Position numbers and translations under genes: made by a program | Part shown: piece by piece, positions 16,271-23,083 of the stretch | Layout of the letters: each line of letters begins with the position of its first letter | Numbering within the stretch: the first letter of the stretch is position 1 | Source of the DNA: JAUWQU01 sp964605095 | GTDB lineage: Bacteria; Planctomycetota; Phycisphaerae; SM23-33 | Direction: 5' to 3' | Assembly: GCA_964605095.1 (NCBI GenBank) | Contig: CAZSBS010000021.1 | Location: 1 to 28,866 of the forward strand | DNA length: 28,866 nt | The notes under the pieces: generated by a model | Database searches by the model: none | Told to the model about the DNA's origin: nothing | Seen by the model: only the letters and a program-made list of their open reading frames with translations

Positions 16271-17629
16271 ATGACCGGCAGGCGGATTACCAGGCGCAGG
16301 TTCATGGGTTCAGTGGGCGGCGTGGCGGCGGGCGCGGCGGCGTTTACCATCGTCAGCCCGCACGTTCTGGGCGGGCCCGGCAAGAAGGCCCCCAGCGACA
16401 AGCTCAACATTGCGGGCATTGGCGTCGGCGGGCAGGGCGCCGCCAACCTGCGGAACATGTCCGGCGTGAACATCGTCGCACTGTGCGACGTGGACCACCG
16501 GTACGCGGCCAAGACGTTCAAACGGTATCCCGACGCCAAGGTCCACACCGACTACCGCAAGATGCTCGACGAGCAGAAGGACATCGACGCCGTCGTCGTC
16601 GCCACGCCCGACCACACCCACGCGGTCATCAGCATGGCCGCCATGCGGGCCGGCAAGCACGTCTACTGCCAGAAGCCGCTCTGCCACGACGTCTACGAGG
16701 CCCGCATGCTCGCCAAGGCCGCCAAGGAAACCGGCGTGACCACCCAGATGGGCATCCAGGGCCATTCCTCCGAGGCCGTCAGGCTGATCCACGACTGGGT
16801 CCAGGCCGGGGCAATCGGCGAGGTACGCGAGGTCGACGCATGGTGCAACTTGTCGTACTATCCCTTCGGCCACGCGTACTGGTCCAGCAAGTGGTCCGAC
16901 CGCCCGAAGGACACCCCGCCCGTGCCGGAAGGGATGGACTGGGACCTGTGGATCGGCCCGGCGGCGATGCGCCCTTACCACCCGGCCTACCATCCGCTGG
17001 TCTGGCGGTGCTGGCTGGACTTCGGCAGCGGGATGATGGGCGACCGCGGCGCACACACGATGGACCCGGCGTTCTGGGCGCTCAATCTCGGTGCGCCCAC
17101 GAGCGTCGAGGCCACCAGCATGGGAGGCAATTCCGAAATCCACCCGCTCTCGTCGGTAGTGACCTACCAGTTCCCCGCACGCGGAAAGATGCCGCCCGTC
17201 AAGCTCACCTGGTACGAGGGCACGCGGGCACCGAGGCCCGCCGAGCTCGAGGACGGCCGGCAAATGGGCGACCGCGACGGCGGGCTGATCATCAGGGGCG
17301 CCAAGGGAACAATAATGGGCGGCGTGTACGGCAACGGCGCCAGGCTTATCCCAGAAAGCGCGATGAAGAGCTTCGTCCAGCCGCCCAGGACGCCGCGAAC
17401 CACCGCGGGCAGCCACGAGATGGACTTCGTCGAGAACTGCAAGGCCGGCAAGCCCGCCAGCGCGGACTTCTCCTACTCCGGCCCGCTGACGGAAGTCTGC
17501 CAGCTCGGCAACGTCGCCAAGCGCGTCGACGCCCGAATCCTCTGGGACGCCGAGAACCTCAAGGTCACCAACATCCCCGAGGCCAACAAGTACGTCCACA
17601 CCGAGTACCGAAAGGGCTGGAGCCTGTAG
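16271..17629 (+). CDS. Tat-exported Gfo/Idh/MocA family oxidoreductase (GH109-like)
   Basis: A 452-residue protein. The twin-arginine signal TRRRFMGS (residues 7-14) followed by a hydrophobic stretch indicates export of a folded, cofactor-loaded protein. Residues 46-56 hold the dinucleotide-binding loop (IAGIGVGGQG). Residues 133-136 read CQKP in place of the usual EKP, keeping the lysine. The C-terminal domain includes WLDFGSGMMGDRGAHTMDPA, typical of the exported bacterial branch. Members of this fold either oxidise sugars or, in GH109, cleave alpha-GalNAc by an NAD-dependent mechanism; which applies here cannot be told. AAAGGA lies upstream of the ATG. The GH101-like and GH63-like genes follow on the same strand, so a role in glycan breakdown outside the cytoplasm is likely. 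Confidence 0.85.
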   Translation: MTGRRITRRRFMGSVGGVAAGAAAFTIVSPHVLGGPGKKAPSDKLNIAGIGVGGQGAANLRNMSGVNIVALCDVDHRYAAKTFKRYPDAKVHTDYRKMLDEQKDIDAVVVATPDHTHAVISMAAMRAGKHVYCQKPLCHDVYEARMLAKAAKETGVTTQMGIQGHSSEAVRLIHDWVQAGAIGEVREVDAWCNLSYYPFGHAYWSSKWSDRPKDTPPVPEGMDWDLWIGPAAMRPYHPAYHPLVWRCWLDFGSGMMGDRGAHTMDPAFWALNLGAPTSVEATSMGGNSEIHPLSSVVTYQFPARGKMPPVKLTWYEGTRAPRPAELEDGRQMGDRDGGLIIRGAKGTIMGGVYGNGARLIPESAMKSFVQPPRTPRTTAGSHEMDFVENCKAGKPASADFSYSGPLTEVCQLGNVAKRVDARILWDAENLKVTNIPEANKYVHTEYRKGWSL

Positions 17630-17750
17630 GCTTGCGGGTTCGCATCGACGAATGGAGGCCGGCGAAGTAGACGGTCCGCCGGATAACGTCGAACCGGAAG
17701 CACGAATGAACAGGTACGAGCGCTAACGCGGTGAGCGGGCTCGAATCGGG

Positions 17751-17906
17751 GTGGTGCTTGTCGCCCTCATGACTGCCTTGCTTACCTCCTGTTCAGCCAC
17801 GGCGGGTGCGGAAGAAGCGATGTCCGGCAAATTTGATTTCAACCGCGATTGGACCTTCATCAAGAGCACACGCGCCAACAGCGGCCGAACGGAGCAAGCG
17901 AAATGA
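17751..17906 (+). pseudogene. Lipoprotein leader plus start of a GH2 enzyme, truncated
   Basis: A 51-codon frame opening with GTG (17751 or 17754) or ATG (17769). It encodes a lipoprotein signal (VLVALMTALLTSC, lipobox cysteine) and then GKFDFNRDWTFIKST, which resembles the first strand of GH2 beta-galactosidases (FNxDWxF.K). It stops at TGA 17904-17906, overlapping the next start codon as ATGA. Nothing of the sugar-binding or catalytic domains remains. Read as the 5' stump of a deleted lipoprotein GH2 gene, or less likely a short leader peptide coupled to the next gene. The resemblance rests on a short stretch. Confidence 0.5.
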
Positions 17907-19123
17907 ACAACGAACCGTCAGGCGAATACTACGATTATACCGTCACCATGAAACCCGAGCGTCCCTGGCTGGTGCAGTGGCATCAGAGCCTGGTTTACAG
18001 GATCATGCACGCATTAAGGGGAGGAGATGGCCAAATCGACGAATTGTTCCTGACCTTCGAGCAGGCGCTGGACGTGATCAAGCGGGTGTATCATTTGACC
18101 CGCGGCGTGCCGCAGATCGTTTTCCTGACCGGCTGGCAATTCGAGGGGCATGACTCGAAGTATCCCTCATGGGCCGAGGCGAACCGCCACCTCAAGCGCC
18201 CGCGGGACAAGTCCGCATTGGACAGCCTTCGCTGGCTGATTCGCGAGGCCCGCACGTACAACTGCCTTGCCACCCTCCACATCAACATGTTCGACGCCTA
18301 CACGGACAGCCCGCTGTTCGAGGAGTATCTTGAGAAAGATATCATCGCCAAGGACAAAGACGGCAATCCCATTATCGGCAACAATTGGTGGGGCATGGAT
18401 TGCTACCACGTAAGCTACACGCAGGAGTGGAAACACGGGCTGGCGCAGAAGCGCATCGATGACCTGATCGCCATGGTGCCCGAGATCCAGGAGAATCACT
18501 GCGTCTACCTCGATGCATTTATCGGTGCCCGCAAGGCCGATCTGCAGGGCCCCATCAGCCCTTATGTCGGATACAGCAAGGAAGAGGAAGCCAGGACCCA
18601 GCGCAAGATTTTCCGCTATTGGCGCGACCGCGACATCGACGTGGCGTCGGAATACGTGATCGGAATCCGTGTAGACCGTTTCGTCGGACTTCAACCATAC
18701 TCCGCGGCGCAGGCGGAACTGATTGAGGACCTGCCCGACGAGTTCTACACGTCAGGCCCCGTCTACTACGAGTTCAGAGGGGTTGATGCGCCGGCTGATT
18801 TCCATGAGCGATTCTGCCTGAAGTTTCTGCCTTGGTTCTACAAGAACAACAAGTCCCCCAAGGGCGCCCAGCAGATGGTCGACGGCACCGATATCTGCAT
18901 GCCGGCGCTGTGGTGCCAAAAGAAGACAATCATCGCCTACAGCAAGGAAGGCTGCTACGGCAAGATATGGGAGCTGCCGCCGGACTGGAAAGACATCCAC
19001 AAAGTCTGCCTCTCAAGAATCACTTTCCATGGCCATGAGCCGGTGGGCGAAGCAGCCGTTACCGACGGCAGGATTGCTCTAAGTGTCCCAAAGGACGAAG
19101 CGTTAATGATCCGTGCATTGTGA
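17903..19123 (+). CDS. GH101-like glycosidase (endo-alpha-N-acetylgalactosaminidase family)
   Basis: A 406-residue protein from the ATG at 17903, which has GGAG upstream and overlaps the stop of the preceding stump as ATGA. There is no signal peptide of its own. The pattern suits a (beta/alpha)8 glycosidase of the GH101 type: VFLTGWQFEGHDSKYPSW (about residues 73-90), LHINMFDAY, then YLDAF with D204 as candidate nucleophile and VASEY with E250 as candidate acid/base. It is shorter than classical multi-domain GH101 enzymes, as expected for a bare catalytic domain. GH101 enzymes release Gal-beta-1,3-GalNAc from serine or threonine; specificity here is unproven and a related uncharacterised family is possible. 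It is followed after about 40 bp by the GH63-like gene. GC content looks lower than in its neighbours. Confidence 0.5.
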   Translation: MNNEPSGEYYDYTVTMKPERPWLVQWHQSLVYRIMHALRGGDGQIDELFLTFEQALDVIKRVYHLTRGVPQIVFLTGWQFEGHDSKYPSWAEANRHLKRPRDKSALDSLRWLIREARTYNCLATLHINMFDAYTDSPLFEEYLEKDIIAKDKDGNPIIGNNWWGMDCYHVSYTQEWKHGLAQKRIDDLIAMVPEIQENHCVYLDAFIGARKADLQGPISPYVGYSKEEEARTQRKIFRYWRDRDIDVASEYVIGIRVDRFVGLQPYSAAQAELIEDLPDEFYTSGPVYYEFRGVDAPADFHERFCLKFLPWFYKNNKSPKGAQQMVDGTDICMPALWCQKKTIIAYSKEGCYGKIWELPPDWKDIHKVCLSRITFHGHEPVGEAAVTDGRIALSVPKDEALMIRAL

Positions 19124-19165
19124 GGGGAAGCGACGAAGGCATGCACAGGCGACAGGCATTTGGCC

Positions 19166-20854
19166 ATGAAGGAACTTCCCGTGGTGAATTACGATATAAG
19201 CGACGTGCCGTTCAGCACGTTCGGCTCGTACATGTCGGTTTCAGCCCTGTCAGGCAAGCGTGCGCCCGATGGCGCAGCCGGTCTGTGGGCGCGGTCCCAC
19301 CACAACGGGGCACACCCGTTGTTCAGGATCACGGCGAGCCTGGGCGGCAGCGAAGCCGCCACGAAAATCGCCGCCGCCCCCACGCTCCTTCGCCTTTCGG
19401 CCGACGGCGGCACAATCGACGTGTGCTTCGACGGGCCGGGAACACTGCGATTGCGGGGCTCGGGCCTGGGCATGATTCTAGATCCCGCCAGGGGGGCCGT
19501 CGCCTACGCCACAAACGACAGGCTGATGACCATCAACGTGCGGGCCGCCACTCGCCGCTACCAGATCGAATGCCTCGCGGGCAGCCTCTCCCTCCAGCGA
19601 ATCTTGCTGGCGACCGGCCTGAAAGTGCCGCGTCTTGAGGTGTCGCCGGGCGACGGCGGCAACTGGGAAATCGCCATCGACGAGTTCTCGAGCACCTGGG
19701 TGCCGCGCGACCGGGCCGACTTCGAGGCCTGCGACGACGCCGTCGCCCGGCAGTTCGCGACGTTCCTGTCCGCGATGCCGCCCGCGCCCGCCAACCTGGC
19801 CGAGGCCCGGGAACTGGCGACCTACGTCGATTGGTCCGCGATGGTCAACCCCGAGGGCCTGCTCCGTCGGCCCGCCATGCTCATGAGCAAGAACTGGATG
19901 TGCAACGTGTGGAGCTGGGACCACTGCTTCAACGCCATGGCCCTGACACCGGGGCACATGGGCCTGGCATGGGACCAGTTGCTCGTCGTGGCAGACCATC
20001 AGGATTCGTTCGGCTGCCTGCCCGACTCGGTCAATGACGTCGACAAACAATACAACTTCAGCAAGCCGCCCATCCACGGCTGGACGGTGGGCGAGATGCT
20101 GCGGCGGGCGCCCGCGCCGCCGGGCGACGTTCTCGAAGCCCTGTACGACTCGCTCAGCCGGCAGGTTGGCTGGTGGCTGACGTACCGGCGATACGAAGGC
20201 GATGTGCTGCCGTACTACCTGCACGGAAACGACAGCGGCTGGGACAACAGCACGATGTTCGACAAGGGCGTGCCCCTGATCGCCCCGGACCTGGCCGCGT
20301 TCCTGGTGGTCTCGTGCGATGAGCTGGCCGACCTCGCCAACCGCCTGGGCCGCCCGGACGATGCAAGCCGTTGGCGAGAGCAGGCCGACCGGCTGCTGGC
20401 GGCGCTGCTGGAAGTGCTGTGGCGAGGAGACCGCTTCATTGCCCTGGCGACACACGCCAAAACGCCGGTGATCTGCGACAGCCTCATCCCGTGCATGCCG
20501 CTGCTGCTGGGCAAACGCCTGCCGAAACCGGTCATCGACACCATCGTGGCGTCGCTGCGCCGCTTCCTCACCGAGTGGGGACTGGCAACCGAGCACCCGA
20601 CCAGCCAGGCCTACGCCGACAACGGCTACTGGCGAGGCCCGATCTGGGCGCCGTCGACCTACCTGGCCGTATGCGGCCTGGAACGATGCGGCGAATACGC
20701 GCTGGCTCGCGAAGTGGCCCAGCGCTTCTGTCGGCTGTGCGATAAGAGCGGCTTCGCGGAGAACTTCGACGCCGTGCGAGGCCTGCCGCTCTGCGACCGA
20801 GCCTACACGTGGACCGCGAGCGTCTTTCTCCTGCTGGCTGAGAAACTGCTGTAA
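19166..20854 (+). CDS. GH63-like (alpha/alpha)6 glycosidase
   Basis: 562 residues from the ATG at 19166; a TTG two codons earlier (19160) is the alternative and neither has a strong ribosome site. There is no signal peptide, so the enzyme looks cytoplasmic. Residues 1-200 form a beta-rich N-terminal domain. The rest is an (alpha/alpha)6 barrel with motifs of the GH63/trehalase-like group: NVWSWDHCFNAMAL (about 247-260), GNDSGWDNSTMFD (about 353-365, where the aspartate of GWDNS is the presumed general acid) and DNGYWRGPIWAPSTY (about 485-499). Relatives act on alpha-glucosides, mannosylglycerate or glucosylglycerate; the substrate is not clear. It lies about 42 bp after the GH101-like gene, probably in one operon, and ends 18 bp from the convergent GH78 gene with no terminator visible in the gap. 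Confidence 0.75.
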   Translation: MKELPVVNYDISDVPFSTFGSYMSVSALSGKRAPDGAAGLWARSHHNGAHPLFRITASLGGSEAATKIAAAPTLLRLSADGGTIDVCFDGPGTLRLRGSGLGMILDPARGAVAYATNDRLMTINVRAATRRYQIECLAGSLSLQRILLATGLKVPRLEVSPGDGGNWEIAIDEFSSTWVPRDRADFEACDDAVARQFATFLSAMPPAPANLAEARELATYVDWSAMVNPEGLLRRPAMLMSKNWMCNVWSWDHCFNAMALTPGHMGLAWDQLLVVADHQDSFGCLPDSVNDVDKQYNFSKPPIHGWTVGEMLRRAPAPPGDVLEALYDSLSRQVGWWLTYRRYEGDVLPYYLHGNDSGWDNSTMFDKGVPLIAPDLAAFLVVSCDELADLANRLGRPDDASRWREQADRLLAALLEVLWRGDRFIALATHAKTPVICDSLIPCMPLLLGKRLPKPVIDTIVASLRRFLTEWGLATEHPTSQAYADNGYWRGPIWAPSTYLAVCGLERCGEYALAREVAQRFCRLCDKSGFAENFDAVRGLPLCDRAYTWTASVFLLLAEKLL

Positions 20855-20872
20855 CACAACATCGAAACATCG

Positions 20873-22807
20873 TCATTTCGCCGCCGGAACCGACGAACTG
20901 GAGAATCCATACTCTCCGGAACCGACCGAAAACACCGCATAGATGCCGTCCCTGCCGAGACAGGTCACGCCGCTGGCCTTGGCGGCGGGCTGCCCGCTTT
21001 CCAATACATCATTGACATCCTTGGCTGGTATATACACCCTGGCCGTCGTATTCGGCGGGATCGCAATGTGGAACTCTCCGGTGTTTCCGGATCGGGACCA
21101 GTTGCTTACAATGGCCCCATAATATGAGCCGCTAGTCGTTTTGGCGTATGTCAGGTCACCCACCAAATGCGGCTTGATTATGAACTTCTTCATTCCATAC
21201 CTTGACGGATCTGGCAGGATGCCGCCGATCCCTTTCGTGAAGTAGCCGGCTATGCTCGTGTAACAGGTGTGGATTCTGCTGGGTTCGCCGGTAATCTTCC
21301 AATATTCCGGCCAGGTCGTCTCACCCGAGCTCAAAAAGAAGCCATACCCGGGGCACTCGGTGCGCGTGAGGCAATGGTACAAGAGATCGACGCGATCTGC
21401 ATCCTCGATAACATACTTCAGTAGAATAGGAAGCCCCGGACTGCCCGTATCCAGATATGGCGTCTTGTTTGTGATCTCGTCAACGCACTTCTTAAACACC
21501 GCCTCCTTTTCCTGATCCGGGGTAACCCCCGTATACAAAGGAAAGGCCAACGCCAACTGCCTTCCATCTATGTATGTCTTGGTATCTTCGTTGAAGAAGT
21601 GTTTATGGGCACGCCTTCTGAGTTCCGCCAACCGCGCGGAGTAGGTGTTAACGTCCTCATGTTTGCCCAATATGCCGGCTGCCCGCACGAACACATCGAG
21701 GTCATACGCATAGACGCAATTATTGAACAACTGGGCGGCGGGCTCGCCCCCGTATTCACTGCCGTGCGGGGTTGCCCAGTCACGGTCGTCACAGGATGAA
21801 GCGTTCCAGTGCGCAATATGTCTTCGGGCATCAATTGTTTCGCCGCCGTATTCGCCCTTGCCGCCGCCTCTCCAAAGCCCCAGGTTCTCACTTGAGCTGA
21901 TCCTGCATTTCCAGGTCGCGTCTGAATGCAGTCTCACCCCGTTGGACATATTGATTTGACATCTGAAAACGGACTTCTGCTCCCAGACGGGCTTGCCAAA
22001 TGAGCCGGTCGCTTGCGCCCATCCGGGCCCTGTCCATATGGCGATGACATTATCTCCCTGCTTTAACGTGTCGGTAATATCGTAGGTGACATAAAGGGCA
22101 CGCTTCTTCAAGTTAGTCACCTCGGGCGTAAGGACGCGTGTGCCAATCCGGTGCCCGTTTACATATAGTTCATGATAGCCGATAGAGCCTAGATAAACGA
22201 AAGCGAGCGAGGGGACGCTTCGTAATGAAAAGGTCTTGCGGTACCAGATGTGCTTGATATTGTCGGCGTCTTCATACCTGATCCAGTCGCCTTCCCAATC
22301 CGACGGCTCCAACAGCCCCATCGAAAAGCGAGCCTCACGGCTCCACGGCGTGGCGTTGCCGTCCTTATCCCATGCGCGAACCTTCCAGTGACAATTCTGG
22401 CCTGACCTCAGCGCGGCCCCCGCGTAAACATTGTTAACGGATGTGCGTGAAGTGACTTTGCCCGAGTCCCACAAAGCGGCAGGTGTTGTACTGCCATCAC
22501 GGGAATCGCTGGTAACGACAATCTGGTATGCTGTTTGCTTTTGGCCTCGCGTCTTCTTTGAATCGACCAGTTTCCAGGTGAATCTGGGGTATTGAGCATC
22601 GATCCCGAGCGGATTTGTCAAATACTCGCATCGTAAGTCAGCCACTGAGACGTCGGTGCTGGGGGGCGCGTCGCTCGTGTTGGCAGCCTGGATTATCTGT
22701 GGCGCGGCAATGGTGGCGGCGCCCAAAGCGCCTGCCGAGACCGCCGATTTCAAGAAGTCCCGCCTGTTGAGTGACCCGCGACGGTATGACGTTCGTTGCC
22801 GGCCCAT
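20873..22807 (-). CDS. Tat-exported GH78 alpha-L-rhamnosidase with internal deletion
   Basis: A 644-residue protein; GH78 enzymes are usually 900-1000. A twin-arginine signal is present (LNRRDFLKSA, residues 13-22). Residues 55-345 cover the N-terminal Ig-like domain and the sugar-binding beta domain (LRCEYLTNPLGIDAQYPRFTW, YVNGHRIGTRVLTPEVTN). At about residues 346-358 the sequence jumps directly to the late part of the (alpha/alpha)6 catalytic barrel (FNNCVYAYDLDVFVRAAGILG). The stretch that should hold the DERxGWTGD motif with the general acid glutamate is absent. The general base region is kept (ETTWPEYW, E501), as is the C-terminal beta domain. The frame is intact, so a protein may be made, but it should be inactive as a rhamnosidase. 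It starts five bases after the stop of the hydrolase remnant. Confidence 0.8.
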   Translation of the reverse strand: MGRQRTSYRRGSLNRRDFLKSAVSAGALGAATIAAPQIIQAANTSDAPPSTDVSVADLRCEYLTNPLGIDAQYPRFTWKLVDSKKTRGQKQTAYQIVVTSDSRDGSTTPAALWDSGKVTSRTSVNNVYAGAALRSGQNCHWKVRAWDKDGNATPWSREARFSMGLLEPSDWEGDWIRYEDADNIKHIWYRKTFSLRSVPSLAFVYLGSIGYHELYVNGHRIGTRVLTPEVTNLKKRALYVTYDITDTLKQGDNVIAIWTGPGWAQATGSFGKPVWEQKSVFRCQINMSNGVRLHSDATWKCRISSSENLGLWRGGGKGEYGGETIDARRHIAHWNASSCDDRDWATPHGSEYGGEPAAQLFNNCVYAYDLDVFVRAAGILGKHEDVNTYSARLAELRRRAHKHFFNEDTKTYIDGRQLALAFPLYTGVTPDQEKEAVFKKCVDEITNKTPYLDTGSPGLPILLKYVIEDADRVDLLYHCLTRTECPGYGFFLSSGETTWPEYWKITGEPSRIHTCYTSIAGYFTKGIGGILPDPSRYGMKKFIIKPHLVGDLTYAKTTSGSYYGAIVSNWSRSGNTGEFHIAIPPNTTARVYIPAKDVNDVLESGQPAAKASGVTCLGRDGIYAVFSVGSGEYGFSSSSVPAAK

Positions 22808-22811
22808 GTTG

Positions 22812-23083
22812 TTACTCGCCTTCGTCTGTCAAACCTACGTTGTTTCCGACAGCCTTCTTCGGACTGTCATCCCTTGCATGAGCGATCACAAAGTCGACCA
22901 GCTTCTGACTGGTGAACCACCCAGGCCACATATTGTGGCCTTGTCCCTTGACTATCTCAAGCGTCATCTCGCCGCCCAGCGTGTCGTACCTCGTTTTCAG
23001 TTCACCCGAGTTCTTGTTCAGGGGGACTGTTGTGTCCTTATCTCCGTAGTGAACACCTCTGCCTTGATGGGTAGAGTCTTCTC
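22812..23083 (-). pseudogene. C-terminal remnant of an alpha/beta hydrolase, frameshifted
   Basis: From 23051 down to the TAA at 22814-22812 the frame encodes HYGDKDTTVPLNKNSGELKT, then VKGQGHNMWPGWF and LVDFVIAHA. This is the C-terminal third of an alpha/beta hydrolase/esterase of the kind found in glycan loci, with the acid aspartate (GDKD) and the catalytic histidine (GQGH). The eight residues before it in the family pattern (LPIKAEVF) are present too, but in the GH106 frame one base off, so a single-base deletion lies near 23051-23053. The nucleophile GxSxG and the rest of the protein are missing. It is the stump of a gene whose 5' part and junction with GH106 have been lost. Confidence 0.75.

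Noticed and set aside
16310..17599. Long minus-strand frame opposite the oxidoreductase gene
   Set aside because: Composition is typical of an antisense shadow, and the plus strand encodes a complete Tat-exported Gfo/Idh/MocA protein.
16483..17670. 395-codon plus-strand frame overlapping the oxidoreductase gene
   Set aside because: Arg-rich shadow frame without a recognisable motif.
19478..20857. 459-codon minus-strand frame opposite the GH63-like gene
   Set aside because: Gln/Val/Arg-rich shadow; the plus frame has the GH63-type motifs.
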